Shown piece by piece: positions 1-9,156 of a stretch of DNA of 64,000 nucleotides. A program made the translations under genes and the position numbers. Position 1 is the first letter of the stretch. Every line of letters begins with the position of its first letter. The notes beneath the pieces are model-generated. The model saw nothing but the letters and a program-made list of their open reading frames with translations, made no database searches and was not told the origin of the DNA. The DNA comes from Pseudomonas tohonis (lineage in GTDB: Bacteria > Pseudomonadota > Gammaproteobacteria > Pseudomonadales > Pseudomonadaceae): contig NZ_AP023189.1 in NCBI RefSeq assembly GCF_012767755.2, forward strand, positions 1,984,001 to 2,048,000. The letters run 5' to 3'.

Positions 1-1169
1 GCGCTGAACAGCACGCGGCCGGGGAACTCTTCCAGGAAGCGGCGCAGGGCGGCCAGGGGTTCGCTGGCCTTGGCCTGGATCGCCAGGTCCGGCAACGGGC
101 GGGCCGGGAAGCGCTCGCGACCGACGCCGGTGTCCAGGTCCTCCTGGCTGACCACGACCCGTGGCGAGCCCTTGAGCCGGGCGAAGCAGTCCTCCACCGG
201 CAGGAACAGCTCGGCGGGCGGCACCAGCGGTCGCTCGGGGTCGACGCGGCGCTCTTCATAGCGGTTGCGCACGTCGTTCCAGAACTGCTCGGCGGCCTGC
301 TCGATGCCGGGCAGGGAGAACACCTGGGTGTCCTGGGGCAGGTAGTCGAAGAGGGTGGCGCTGTCCTCGAAGAACAGCGGCAGGTAGTACTCGATGCCGG
401 CGGGGGTGATGCCGCTGGCCAGGTCCTGGTAGATCGGGCAGCGGCGGAAATCCACGTCGAAGCGCTCGCGGAAGCGACCGCGGAAGTCGGTCACGGCCTT
501 CTTGTCCAGCGGGAACTCGCGGGCCGGCAGCAGGCGGATCGATTCCACCTTGTCCACCGAGCGCTGGGTCTCGGGGTCGAAGGTGCGCAGGGTCTCGATC
601 TCGTCATCGAACAGGTCGATGCGGAAGGGCACGTCGCTGCCCATCGGGAACAGGTCGATCAGCGCGCCGCGCACGGCGAACTCGCCGTGTTCGTAGACGG
701 TGTCCACGCAGCGATAGCCGGCCGCCTCCAGGCGGCTGCGCATCTGCTCGACGTCGAGCTTCTGGCCGACGTCCAGCACCAGGCTGGAGCCCAGCAGGAA
801 GCGCGTTGGCGCCAGGCGGTGCAGGGCTGTGGTGATGGGCACCACCAGCACGCCGTGGGTCAGCTCCGGCAGGCGATAGAGGCTGGCGATGCGCTGGGAG
901 ATGATGTCCTGGTGCGGCGAGAACAGGTCGTAGGGCAGCGTTTCCCAGTCCGGGAAGTGCAGCACCGGCAGGTCCGGGGCGAAGAAGCTCAGTTCCTGCT
1001 CCAGGCGTTCGGCGCTCTGGCTGTCGGCGGTCAGCAGCAGGGTGAAGCGCCGGGCGGCGCTGGCGGCTTCGGCGATCGCCAGGCTGAGGGCGGCACCGGG
1101 GAGGTTGCCCCATTGCTGCTTGCCGGCGGCGGCGGGCAGGGTCGGGAGACGCAGGACGGACTCGGGCAA
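1..1169 (-). CDS. mfd: Transcription-repair coupling factor Mfd, N-terminal part (cut by window edge)
   Basis: Mfd is the ATP-dependent translocase that removes RNA polymerase stalled at DNA lesions and recruits UvrA. About 389 codons of a protein usually near 1150 residues are visible, so only the UvrB-like N-terminal region is present and the helicase part lies outside the window. The reading frame is open to base 1 and contains the conserved stretches HFPDWETLPYD and SPHQDIISQRIASLYRLP. I chose a TTG start at 1169 because GGAG lies six bases upstream and the protein then begins PESVLRLPTLPAAGKQQWGN, as in other Pseudomonas Mfd proteins I remember. It is divergent from gap. Function is known from the family; the start is inferred. 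Confidence 0.93.
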   Translation of the reverse strand, partial: MPESVLRLPTLPAAAGKQQWGNLPGAALSLAIAEAASAARRFTLLLTADSQSAERLEQELSFFAPDLPVLHFPDWETLPYDLFSPHQDIISQRIASLYRLPELTHGVLVVPITTALHRLAPTRFLLGSSLVLDVGQKLDVEQMRSRLEAAGYRCVDTVYEHGEFAVRGALIDLFPMGSDVPFRIDLFDDEIETLRTFDPETQRSVDKVESIRLLPAREFPLDKKAVTDFRGRFRERFDVDFRRCPIYQDLASGITPAGIEYYLPLFFEDSATLFDYLPQDTQVFSLPGIEQAAEQFWNDVRNRYEERRVDPERPLVPPAELFLPVEDCFARLKGSPRVVVSQEDLDTGVGRERFPARPLPDLAIQAKASEPLAALRRFLEEFPGRVLFS

Positions 1170-1250
1170 AGGTGGCTCCGGTCGGAAAATTGGACCCGGG
1201 CGATTGTAACTATCCCGACTGACGGATGTCAGTCTTACGTCCGCTGCAGA

Positions 1251-1279
1251 TTGCCGCCGCTTGCGCGCGCCGTCATAAT
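1251..1279 (+). promoter_or_regulatory. Probable sigma70 promoter of gap
   Basis: TTGCCG at 1251-1256 and CATAAT at 1274-1279 are separated by 17 bases. This predicts transcription from about 1286, some 36 bases before the GTG chosen for gap. It argues against any gap start upstream of about 1286. Assigned by consensus match only. Confidence 0.55.
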
Positions 1280-1321
1280 GTAGCCCCTTTTTTCAGCCCC
1301 TACATGTGGAAGGTACTGCCC

Positions 1322-2770
1322 GTGACTCAGAAGCCCGACCAGTGTCTCGGTGAGTGGATTGATCGTGAAGCCCTCGCGGAAGCGATGATTCCGCTGATTG
1401 GCCAGCTCTACCGCAACAACAGCGTGGTGACCTCGATCTATGGCCGTGGTCTGATCAACCGTTCGGTGATCGACATTCTCAAGGCCCATCGTTTCGCCCG
1501 CCACCGCCTGGCTGACGACAGCGAGCTGTCGGTCCACGATACCTTCCCGATCCTCAAGGCCATGAGCGAGCTGAAGCTGGGCGCGGCTTCCGTGGACCTG
1601 GGCAAGATGGCCAGCAAGTTCAAGGCCGAAGGCAACGGCCGTGCCGTCGAGCAGTTCGTCAAGGACGAGCTGGCCGACGTGGTCGGCAAGCAGAACGGCG
1701 CTGCCCGCGAAGGCACCGACGTCGTCCTGTACGGCTTCGGCCGCATCGGCCGCCTGCTGGCGCGCATCCTGATCGAGAAGACCGGTGGCGGCGACGGCCT
1801 GCGCCTGCGCGCCATCGTCGTGCGCAAGGGCGCCAGCAACGACCTGGTCAAGCGCGCCAGCCTGCTGCGCCGCGACTCCGTGCACGGCAAGTTCGATGGC
1901 ACCATCACCATCGACGAGGAAAACAACACCCTCACCGCCAACGGCAACCTGATCCAGGTGATCTACGCCAAGTCGCCGACCGAAGTCGACTACACCCAGT
2001 ACGGCATCAAGAATGCCCTGCTGGTCGACAACACCGGCGTGTGGCGCGATGCCGAGGGCCTGGGCCAGCACCTGAGCTGCCCGGGTGTCGATCGCGTCGT
2101 CCTGACCGCTCCGGGCAAGGGCGCGCTGAAGAACATCGTGCACGGCATCAACCACAGCGAGATCACCGCCGAAGACAAGATCATCTCGGCCGCCTCCTGC
2201 ACCACCAACGCCATCGTGCCGGTGCTCAAGGCCGTCAATGATCAGTACGGCATCGTCAACGGCCACGTCGAGACCGTTCACTCGTACACCAACGACCAGA
2301 ACCTGATCGACAACTTCCACAAGGGCGATCGCCGTGGCCGCAGCGCGCCGCTGAACATGGTGATCACCGAGACCGGCGCCGCCACCGCTGCCGCCAAGGC
2401 CCTGCCGGTGCTGAAGGGCAAGCTGACCGGCAACGCCATTCGCGTGCCGACGCCGAACGTGTCGATGGCCATCCTCAACCTCAACCTGGAAAAGGCCACC
2501 ACCCGCGAAGAGATCAACGAGTACCTGCGCCAGATGGCCATGCACTCGGACCTGCAGAAGCAGATCGACTTCGTCAGCTCGCAGGAAGTGGTCTCCACCG
2601 ACTTCGTCGGCTCCCGCCATGCCGGTGTGGTCGATGCCGAAGCCACCATCTGCAACGACAACCGTGTCGTGCTCTACGTGTGGTACGACAACGAGTTCGG
2701 CTACAGCTGCCAGGTGGTCCGCGTGATGGAAGAGATGGCCGGGGTCAACCCGCCTGCGTTCCCGCGCTGA
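1322..2770 (+). CDS. gap: Glyceraldehyde-3-phosphate dehydrogenase, long form with N-terminal extension
   Basis: Interconverts glyceraldehyde 3-phosphate and 1,3-bisphosphoglycerate with NAD(P) in the cytoplasm. The catalytic motif SCTTN places the nucleophile at Cys293, and the nucleotide-binding loop GFGRIGR is at residues 138-144. The protein is 482 residues against about 335 for classical GAPDH. The surplus is an N-terminal region of roughly 130 residues before the Rossmann fold, a form known in pseudomonads. I chose GTG at 1322 because GGAAGG lies eight bases upstream; the in-frame ATG at 1304 is possible, and the ATG at 1226 lies upstream of the predicted transcription start. It is a single gene with its own promoter and terminator. 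Whether it works mainly in glycolysis or gluconeogenesis cannot be told from sequence. Confidence 0.93.
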   Translation: MTQKPDQCLGEWIDREALAEAMIPLIGQLYRNNSVVTSIYGRGLINRSVIDILKAHRFARHRLADDSELSVHDTFPILKAMSELKLGAASVDLGKMASKFKAEGNGRAVEQFVKDELADVVGKQNGAAREGTDVVLYGFGRIGRLLARILIEKTGGGDGLRLRAIVVRKGASNDLVKRASLLRRDSVHGKFDGTITIDEENNTLTANGNLIQVIYAKSPTEVDYTQYGIKNALLVDNTGVWRDAEGLGQHLSCPGVDRVVLTAPGKGALKNIVHGINHSEITAEDKIISAASCTTNAIVPVLKAVNDQYGIVNGHVETVHSYTNDQNLIDNFHKGDRRGRSAPLNMVITETGAATAAAKALPVLKGKLTGNAIRVPTPNVSMAILNLNLEKATTREEINEYLRQMAMHSDLQKQIDFVSSQEVVSTDFVGSRHAGVVDAEATICNDNRVVLYVWYDNEFGYSCQVVRVMEEMAGVNPPAFPR

Positions 2771-2786
2771 TACCGCGTTGAACAGA

Positions 2787-2812
2787 ACGGGAGCTTTCGG
2801 GCTCCCGTTTTT
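2787..2812 (+). terminator. Rho-independent terminator of gap
   Basis: Eight-base perfect stem (2787-2794 with 2801-2808), six-base loop, followed by a T run. It lies 17 bases after the gap stop codon. Confidence 0.9.
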
Positions 2813-2839
2813 CATTTTTAGGTCTGTAATCGCTATACC
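2811..2839 (+). promoter_or_regulatory. Possible promoter of the amino-acid permease
   Basis: TATACC at 2834-2839 with TTCATT 17 bases upstream (2811-2816). The -35 matches consensus weakly and overlaps the T run of the gap terminator, so this is a tentative call. Confidence 0.35.
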
Positions 2840-2863
2840 CACCTCCTGCTTGGAAACCCCTTG

Positions 2864-4255
2864 ATGGACGGACAACAGCTGCACGCCGGCTCGCTCAAGC
2901 GCGGCCTGGAAAATCGCCATATCCAGCTGATCGCCCTGGGCGGCGCCATCGGCACCGGTCTGTTCCTCGGCTCGGCCGGGGTACTCAAATCCGCCGGCCC
3001 CTCGATGATCCTCGGCTACGCCATCGCCGGCTTCATCGCCTTCCTGATCATGCGCCAGCTGGGCGAGATGATCGTCGAGGAGCCCGTGGCTGGCTCCTTC
3101 AGCCACTTCGCCCACAAGTACTGGGGCGGCTACGCGGGTTTCCTCTCCGGCTGGAACTACTGGGTGCTCTATGTGCTGGTGGGCATGGCCGAGCTGACCG
3201 CGGTGGGCAAGTACGTGCAGTTCTGGTGGCCGGAAGTGCCCACCTGGGCGACGGCTGCGGCCTTCTTCGTGCTGATCAACCTGATCAACCTGGCCAACGT
3301 CCGCGCCTTCGGCGAGACCGAGTTCTGGTTCGCCCTGATCAAAGTGGTGGCGATCATCGGCATGATCATCCTCGGCCTCTACCTGCTGGTCTCCGGCACC
3401 GGCGGCGAGCAGGCGGCCGTGAGCAACCTTTGGAGCCACGGCGGGTTCTTCCCCAATGGCCTGGAAGGGCTGGTGATGGTCCTGGCGATCATCATGTTCT
3501 CCTTCGGTGGCCTGGAGCTGGTGGGCATCACCGCCGCCGAGGCCAGCGAGCCGAAGAAGGTGATCCCCAAGGCGATCAACCAGGTGATCTGGCGCATCCT
3601 GATCTTCTACATCGGCGCCCTCACCGTGCTGCTGATGCTCTATCCCTGGGACAAGCTGCTGGAAACCCTCGGCGCCGCCGGTGATCCCTACAGCGGCAGC
3701 CCGTTCGTGCAGATCTTCTCGCTGATCGGCAGCGACACCGCCGCCCACCTGTTGAACTTCGTGGTACTGACCGCCGCGCTGTCGGTCTACAACAGCGGCG
3801 TGTACTGCAACAGCCGCATGCTCTACGGCCTGGCCGAGCAGGGCGATGCACCCAAGGCGCTGCTCAAGGTCAACCGTCGTGGCGTGCCGGTGCTGGCCAT
3901 CGGCGTCTCCGCGCTGGTGACCCTGCTGTGCGTGCTGGTGAACTACCTGGCGCCCAAGCAGGCGCTGGAACTGCTGATGGCGCTGGTGGTGGCGGCCCTG
4001 GTGATCAACTGGGCGATGATCAGCCTGTCGCACCTGATGTTCCGCAAGTCGCTGCAGCGCCAGGGCATCGAGCCGTTCTTCAAGTCGCTCTGGTACCCCT
4101 TCAGCAACTACCTGTGCCTGGCCTTCGTGGCGCTGATCCTCGGCGTGATGCTGCTGATCCCCGGCATCAACGTGTCGGTGTACGCCATTCCCTTCTGGCT
4201 CGGCTTCATCGCCATCTGCTACGCCATCCGCCGCTCCGCGGGCCCTCGCTCGTAA
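2864..4255 (+). CDS. aroP: APC-family amino-acid permease, AroP-like
   Basis: Inner-membrane proton-coupled amino-acid importer of the amino acid-polyamine-organocation superfamily, 463 residues with about 12 hydrophobic segments. The N-terminus carries the family signature LKRGLENRHIQLIALGGAIG followed by GTGLFLGSAG. In Pseudomonas the gene at this position is annotated as the aromatic amino-acid transporter AroP1, as I recall. Closely related proline, lysine, D-serine and GABA permeases share these motifs, so substrate is not fixed by sequence alone. ATG at 2864 is preferred; an in-frame TTG sits directly before it at 2861. It is monocistronic, with a strong terminator behind it. Confidence 0.85.
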   Translation: MDGQQLHAGSLKRGLENRHIQLIALGGAIGTGLFLGSAGVLKSAGPSMILGYAIAGFIAFLIMRQLGEMIVEEPVAGSFSHFAHKYWGGYAGFLSGWNYWVLYVLVGMAELTAVGKYVQFWWPEVPTWATAAAFFVLINLINLANVRAFGETEFWFALIKVVAIIGMIILGLYLLVSGTGGEQAAVSNLWSHGGFFPNGLEGLVMVLAIIMFSFGGLELVGITAAEASEPKKVIPKAINQVIWRILIFYIGALTVLLMLYPWDKLLETLGAAGDPYSGSPFVQIFSLIGSDTAAHLLNFVVLTAALSVYNSGVYCNSRMLYGLAEQGDAPKALLKVNRRGVPVLAIGVSALVTLLCVLVNYLAPKQALELLMALVVAALVINWAMISLSHLMFRKSLQRQGIEPFFKSLWYPFSNYLCLAFVALILGVMLLIPGINVSVYAIPFWLGFIAICYAIRRSAGPRS

Positions 4256-4262
4256 CGTCGGA

Positions 4263-4289
4263 AACGGGGGCTGCGGCCCCCGTTCCTTT
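4263..4289 (+). terminator. Terminator of the permease gene
   Basis: Nine-base perfect GC-rich stem (4263-4271 with 4276-4284), TGCG tetraloop and a short pyrimidine tail. It separates the permease from the nqr operon. Confidence 0.8.
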
Positions 4290-4391
4290 GCTGCTCGCCC
4301 CGCCGTTCGCATCCGTGACCCCGCGTCCGCCATCTGACCTCCCGTCACCGCTCCAGGCCTAACCGACGGAAAGCCAAGGATTTTCGGTGGT

Positions 4392-4417
4392 CGCACCGAG
4401 GTGCGCCTCTTTATAAT
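4392..4417 (+). promoter_or_regulatory. nqr promoter -10 box with an inverted repeat in the spacer
   Basis: A perfect TATAAT at 4412-4417 lies 119 bases before nqrA. No good -35 is seen (GTCGCA at 4390-4395 is the nearest). The spacer holds the inverted repeat CGCACC-GA-GGTGCG at 4392-4405. A weak -35 plus a dyad in the spacer is a layout typical of regulated promoters, but no regulator is identified. Confidence 0.6.
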
Positions 4418-4449
4418 GCGCGGTTTTCGTCCCGAGGCTCTGCCGCGTG

Positions 4450-4465
4450 CCGGCACATGTGCCGG
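4450..4465. repeat. Perfect 16-bp palindrome in the nqr leader
   Basis: CCGGCACATGTGCCGG reads identically on both strands. It lies between the predicted nqr transcription start (about 4424) and the nqrA ATG at 4537. It could be a protein-binding site or an RNA hairpin. Confidence 0.7.
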
Positions 4466-4536
4466 TGCCTGCCTGGCGTTTGGCGGCTACTGTTCGACAC
4501 CGGGACGAAACCCTTCTCAAGGTTCAGGCGAGAGAC

Positions 4537-5874
4537 ATGACAAGAATCAGACGGGGGTTGGACCTGCCCATCGCAGGCCAGCCCGAGCAGCGCATCGAGG
4601 CTGCACGAGCCGTGCGCAGCGTGGCCGTGATCGGCTTCGACTACCACGGCATGAAGCCCACCATGCAGGTGCAGGTCGGGGATCGGGTGAAGCTGGGCCA
4701 GGCCCTGTTCGCCGACAAGAAGAACCCCGGCGTGCTCTTCACCGCCCCGGCGGCGGGCGTGGTCTCGGCCATCCACCGCGGCGAGCAGCGTGTGCTGCAG
4801 TCGGTGGTGATCGATGTGGACGGCGACGACGAAGTCGTCTTCGAAACCTGCCCGGACAACGCCCTGGATGCCCTCGATCCCCAGGCCGTGCGGGACAACC
4901 TGCAGCGCTCGGGCCTCTGGACCGCACTGCGTACGCGCCCGTTCAGCCGGGTGCCGGCCGTCGATGCCGTTCCCAGCTCGATCTTCGTGACCGCCCTCGA
5001 TACCCACCCGCTGGCCGCCGACCCGCAGCCGATCATCGCTGCCCACGCCGCCGACTTCGAGCGCGGTCTCAAGGTGCTGGCGCGCCTGGGCCGGGTGTTC
5101 CTGTGCAAGGCCGACGGGGCCAGCCTGCCGGGTGAGCAGTTGACCGGCGTGCGCGCCGAGGCCTTCTCCGGTCCGCATCCGGCGGGCCTTCCGGGCACCC
5201 ACATCCACTTCCTCGACCCGGTGAGCGCCACCAGGAGCGTCTGGCACATCGGCTACCAGGACGTGATCGCCGTCGGCAAGCTGTTCGCCACCGGCCGCCT
5301 GTGGGTCGAGCGCGTCGTGGCCCTGGCCGGCCCGGTGGTGGAGAAGCCGCGTCTGCTGGCCACCCGCCTGGGCGCGAACCTCGACGAGCTGACCGCCGGC
5401 GAACTCAAGCCCGGCGTCAACCGCGTGGTGTCCGGCTCCCTGCTGGGCGGGCGCACCTCCCGTGGCGCCTGCGCCTACCTGGGGCGCTACCACCTGCAGG
5501 TGTCCTGCCTCGCCGAAGGCAACGACCGCGAGCTGCTGCACTACCTGCGCGCCGGGGTGAACAAGCATTCGGTGCTGAACATCTTCGTCTCCAAGCTGAT
5601 GGCGGCCCGCCGGTTCGCCTTCAGCACCAGCACCAACGGCAGCCCGCGCGCCATGGTGCCGGTGGGCAACTACGAGGCGGTGATGCCGCTGGACATCCTG
5701 CCCACCCAGTTGCTGCGCTACCTCATCGTCGGCGACACCGAGATGGCCCAGAAGCTGGGCTGCCTGGAGCTGGACGAGGAAGACCTGGCGCTGTGCAGCT
5801 ACGTCTGCGCCGGCAAGTACGAGTACGGCCCCATCCTGCGGGACAACCTCAACCGCATCGAGAAGGAGGGCTGA
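4537..5874 (+). CDS. nqrA: Na+-translocating NADH:quinone reductase subunit A
   Basis: Peripheral subunit of the Na+-NQR complex, which oxidises NADH, reduces ubiquinone and pumps Na+ across the inner membrane; NqrA contributes to the quinone site. The protein is 445 residues, the usual length, and begins with the conserved [14 protein letters not shown] segment. ATG at 4537 is chosen because the family starts here and a purine-rich GGCGAGAGAC stretch precedes it; the upstream GTG at 4447 would add 30 unrelated residues. It is first of a tightly packed operon, with nqrB starting two bases after its stop codon. Confidence 0.97.
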   Translation: MTRIRRGLDLPIAGQPEQRIEAARAVRSVAVIGFDYHGMKPTMQVQVGDRVKLGQALFADKKNPGVLFTAPAAGVVSAIHRGEQRVLQSVVIDVDGDDEVVFETCPDNALDALDPQAVRDNLQRSGLWTALRTRPFSRVPAVDAVPSSIFVTALDTHPLAADPQPIIAAHAADFERGLKVLARLGRVFLCKADGASLPGEQLTGVRAEAFSGPHPAGLPGTHIHFLDPVSATRSVWHIGYQDVIAVGKLFATGRLWVERVVALAGPVVEKPRLLATRLGANLDELTAGELKPGVNRVVSGSLLGGRTSRGACAYLGRYHLQVSCLAEGNDRELLHYLRAGVNKHSVLNIFVSKLMAARRFAFSTSTNGSPRAMVPVGNYEAVMPLDILPTQLLRYLIVGDTEMAQKLGCLELDEEDLALCSYVCAGKYEYGPILRDNLNRIEKEG

Positions 5875-5875
5875 C

Positions 5876-7087
5876 ATGGGCCTGCGCAAATTCCTCGACC
5901 GGATCGAGCACAACTTCGAACAGGGGGGCCGCTTCGAGAAGTGGTACGCCCTGTATGAAGCGATCGACACCTTCTTCTACCGGCCGGCCAACGTCACCCG
6001 GACCACGGCCCACGTGCGCGACGGCATCGACCTCAAGCGCATGATGATCACCGTGTGGCTCTGCACCTTCCCGGCGATGTTCTTCGGCATGTGGAACGTG
6101 GGCTACCAGGCCAACCTGGTGTTCGCCCAGAGCCCGGACCTGCTGGCCGCCCAGGACGGCTGGCGCTTCGCGCTGATCGGCAGCCTGGCCGGCTTCGACC
6201 CCAACAGCCTGTGGGACAACGTCATCCAGGGCGCGGCCTGGTTCCTGCCCATCTACGCCGTGACCTTCATCGTCGGCGGCTTCTGGGAAGTGCTGTTCGC
6301 CGCCATCCGCCGCCATGAGGTGAACGAAGGCTTCTTCGTCACCTCCGTGCTCTTCGCCCTCACCCTGCCGCCGAGCATCCCGCTGTGGCAGGTGGCCCTG
6401 GGCATCAGCTTCGGCGTGGTGCTGGGCAAGGAAGTGTTCGGCGGCACCGGCAAGAACTTCCTCAACCCCGCCCTGGTGGGCCGTGCCTTCCTGTTCTTCG
6501 CCTACCCGGCGCAGATTTCCGGCGACGCCGTGTGGACGGCGGTGGACGGCTTCGCCGGCGCCACTTCCCTGAGCCTGGGCGCTGCCGGTGGCGTGGAGAA
6601 CATCCTCGGCCACGGCATCACCTGGATGGACGCCTTCCTCGGCACCATTCACGGCTCCATCGGCGAGACCAGCACCCTGGCCATCTTCATCGGCGGCGGC
6701 GTGCTGCTGCTGACCCGCATCGCCGCCTGGCGCATCGTCGCCGGCGTGATGCTGGGCATGATCGCCACCAGCACGCTGTTCAACGCCATCGGTTCCGACA
6801 CCAACCCGATGTTCGCCATGCCCTGGTACTGGCACCTGGTCCTCGGCGGCTTCGCCTTCGGCATGATGTTCATGGCCACCGACCCGGTGTCCGCCTCCAT
6901 GACCAACACCGGCAAATGGCTGTTCGGCGCGCTGATCGGCCTGATGGTGGTGCTGATCCGCGTGGTCAACCCCGCCTTCCCGGAAGGCATGATGCTGGCG
7001 ATCCTCTTCGCCAACCTCTGTGCACCGCTGATCGACCACTTCGTCGTCCAGGCCAACATCAAGCGGAGGCTGGCACGCCATGGCTAA
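5876..7087 (+). CDS. nqrB: Na+-NQR subunit B (covalent FMN carrier)
   Basis: Large integral membrane subunit, 403 residues, that carries covalently bound FMN and also riboflavin in characterised enzymes, and forms part of the Na+ path. The flavinylation motif DGFAGAT ends at Thr230, the expected attachment residue. The same D-G-x-A-G-A-T signature occurs in NqrC, consistent with both being substrates of the ApbE encoded downstream. A strong GAAGGAGGGC site precedes the ATG. The 3' end overlaps nqrC by eight bases. Confidence 0.97.
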   Translation: MGLRKFLDRIEHNFEQGGRFEKWYALYEAIDTFFYRPANVTRTTAHVRDGIDLKRMMITVWLCTFPAMFFGMWNVGYQANLVFAQSPDLLAAQDGWRFALIGSLAGFDPNSLWDNVIQGAAWFLPIYAVTFIVGGFWEVLFAAIRRHEVNEGFFVTSVLFALTLPPSIPLWQVALGISFGVVLGKEVFGGTGKNFLNPALVGRAFLFFAYPAQISGDAVWTAVDGFAGATSLSLGAAGGVENILGHGITWMDAFLGTIHGSIGETSTLAIFIGGGVLLLTRIAAWRIVAGVMLGMIATSTLFNAIGSDTNPMFAMPWYWHLVLGGFAFGMMFMATDPVSASMTNTGKWLFGALIGLMVVLIRVVNPAFPEGMMLAILFANLCAPLIDHFVVQANIKRRLARHG

Positions 7088-7868
7088 CCAGAAGGAATCC
7101 ACGATCCGCACCCTGCTGGTGGCCCTGGTGGTCTGCCTGGTGTGCTCCATCTTCGTCGCCGGCGGGGCGGTGGCCCTCAAGCCGGTGCAGGTGGAGAACC
7201 GCGAGCTGGACAAGCAGCGCAGCATCCTCTCCATCGCCGGCCTCGGCCAGCCGGGCATGTCCGCCAGCGAAGTGAAGGCGCTCTATGCCGAGCGCATCAC
7301 CGCCAAGGTGGTGGACCTCTCCAGCGGCGAGTACAGCGACGCCATCCAGGCCACCGGCTTCGACCCGCTGAAGGCCGCCAAGGACCCGAAGCTCTCCAAC
7401 GCCCTGCCGGGTGACCAGGACATCGCCTCCATCAAGCGCCGCGAGCGCTTCACCACCGTCTACCTGGTGGAGAAGGACGGCCAGCTGGACACCCTGATCC
7501 TGCCGGTGCGCGGCTACGGCCTGTGGTCGACCCTGTACGGCTTCCTCGCCCTCAAGGGCGATCTCGACACCGTGGTCGGCCTGGGTTTCTACCAGCACGG
7601 CGAGACGCCCGGCCTCGGCGGCGAGGTGGACAACCCGAAATGGAAGGCGCTGTGGAACGGCAAGAGCCTGTTCGATGAGCAGGGCCAGCTGGCCATCCAG
7701 ATCATCAAGGGCAGCGTCGAGCCCGGCTCGCCCAAGGCCAGCCACCAGGTCGACGGCCTGGCCGGCGCCACGCTGACCAGCAAGGGCGTCAACAATCTGC
7801 TGCATTTCTGGCTCGGCAAGAACGGCTTCGGCCCCTTCCTGGCCAAGCTGAACAACGGGGAGGCATGA
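7080..7868 (+). CDS. nqrC: Na+-NQR subunit C (covalent FMN carrier)
   Basis: Membrane-anchored periplasmic subunit, 262 residues, with one N-terminal transmembrane helix (about residues 11-32) and an FMN-binding domain. The attachment motif DGLAGAT ends at Thr231, the predicted site of phosphoester-linked FMN. The gene overlaps nqrB by eight bases and nqrD by four, indicating translational coupling. Confidence 0.97.
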   Translation: MANQKESTIRTLLVALVVCLVCSIFVAGGAVALKPVQVENRELDKQRSILSIAGLGQPGMSASEVKALYAERITAKVVDLSSGEYSDAIQATGFDPLKAAKDPKLSNALPGDQDIASIKRRERFTTVYLVEKDGQLDTLILPVRGYGLWSTLYGFLALKGDLDTVVGLGFYQHGETPGLGGEVDNPKWKALWNGKSLFDEQGQLAIQIIKGSVEPGSPKASHQVDGLAGATLTSKGVNNLLHFWLGKNGFGPFLAKLNNGEA

Positions 7869-8539
7869 ACATGGCGCAACCCACGATCCGCTCGGTCCTG
7901 CTGGACCCGATCCTGCACAACAACCCCATCGGCCTGCAGATCCTCGGCATCTGCTCGGCCCTGGCGGTCACCTCCAACCTGAAAACCGCGCTGGTGATGT
8001 CCATCGCCCTGACGCTGGTGACCGGCTTCTCCAACCTGTTCATCTCGATGATCCGCAGCCAGATCCCCAGCTCGATCCGCATGATCGTGCAGATGGTGAT
8101 CATCGCCTCGCTGGTGATAGTGGTGGACCAGGTGCTCAAGGCCTATGCCTTCAGCCTGTCCAAGCAGCTCTCGGTGTTCGTCGGCCTGATCATCACCAAC
8201 TGCATCGTGATGGGCCGCGCCGAAGCCTTCGCCATGGCCAACCCGCCCGTGCTGTCGTTCTTCGACGGCATCGGCAACGGCCTGGGCTACAGCGCCATGC
8301 TCATCGTCCTCGGCGTGATCCGCGAGCTGTTCGGCTCCGGCAAGCTGCTGGGCTACGAGATCCTCCCGGTGATCAACGACGGCGGCTGGTACCAGCCCAA
8401 CGGCCTGTTGCTGCTGCCGCCCTCGGCCTTCTTCCTCATCGGCCTGATCATCTGGGCCCTGCGCAGCTGGAAGACCGAGCAGAAGGAAGCGCCGTCCTTC
8501 AAGATCGCGCCCCAGGTATCCAACAAGGAGGCCTACTGA
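7865..8539 (+). CDS. nqrD: Na+-NQR subunit D
   Basis: Integral membrane subunit of about six helices, homologous to NqrE and to RnfE. Together NqrD and NqrE hold a 2Fe-2S centre in the membrane in known structures. 224 residues from ATG at 7865, which overlaps the nqrC stop as ATGA; an in-frame ATG at 7871 is an alternative, and GGGGAGG lies just upstream of both. A conserved Cys lies in [12 protein letters not shown]'s upstream ICSALA segment and another in [12 protein letters not shown]. Confidence 0.96.
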   Translation: MNMAQPTIRSVLLDPILHNNPIGLQILGICSALAVTSNLKTALVMSIALTLVTGFSNLFISMIRSQIPSSIRMIVQMVIIASLVIVVDQVLKAYAFSLSKQLSVFVGLIITNCIVMGRAEAFAMANPPVLSFFDGIGNGLGYSAMLIVLGVIRELFGSGKLLGYEILPVINDGGWYQPNGLLLLPPSAFFLIGLIIWALRSWKTEQKEAPSFKIAPQVSNKEAY

Positions 8540-9147
8540 TGGAGCACTACATCAGCCTGTTCGTGAAGGCGGTGTTCGTCGAGAACATGGCCCTGGCCTT
8601 CTTCCTCGGCATGTGCACCTTCATCGCCATTTCCAAGAAGGTGGAAACCGCCATCGGCCTCGGCATCGCCGTGATCGTGGTGCAGGCCATCACCGTGCCG
8701 GCCAACAACCTGCTCTACACCCTCCTACTCAAGGACGGTGCGCTGGCCTGGGCCGGCCTGCCGGACGTGGACCTGTCGTTCCTCGGCCTGCTCAGCTACA
8801 TCGGGGTGATCGCCGCCATCGTGCAGATCCTCGAGATGCTGCTCGACAAGTACGTGCCCTCGCTCTACAACGCCCTCGGCGTGTTCCTGCCGCTGATCAC
8901 GGTGAACTGCGCCATCATGGCCGGCTCGCTGTTCATGGTGGAGCGCGACTACAACCTGGGTGAGAGCGTGGTCTACGGCGTCGGTTCCGGCTTCTCCTGG
9001 GCCCTGGCCATCGCGCTGCTCGCCGGCATCCGCGAGAAGCTCAAGTACAGCGATGTACCCGAGGGCCTGCAGGGCCTGGGCATCACCTTCATCACCATCG
9101 GCCTGATGTCGCTGGGCTTCATGTCCTTTTCGGGCGTCCAGCTGTAA
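8539..9147 (+). CDS. nqrE: Na+-NQR subunit E
   Basis: Integral membrane partner of NqrD, 202 residues, inverted-topology homologue of NqrD and RnfA. Conserved segments [14 protein letters not shown] and [13 protein letters not shown] each hold a Cys expected to bind the intramembrane iron centre. The start codon shares one base with the nqrD stop codon (TACTGATGG). Confidence 0.96.
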   Translation: MEHYISLFVKAVFVENMALAFFLGMCTFIAISKKVETAIGLGIAVIVVQAITVPANNLLYTLLLKDGALAWAGLPDVDLSFLGLLSYIGVIAAIVQILEMLLDKYVPSLYNALGVFLPLITVNCAIMAGSLFMVERDYNLGESVVYGVGSGFSWALAIALLAGIREKLKYSDVPEGLQGLGITFITIGLMSLGFMSFSGVQL

Positions 9148-9156
9148 GGAGACGAC

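Noticed and set aside
1235..4456. Minus-strand open frame of 1073 codons
   Set aside because: Antisense to gap and the permease gene; composition is His/Gln/Asp-rich low complexity, typical of high-GC antisense frames, with no family motif.
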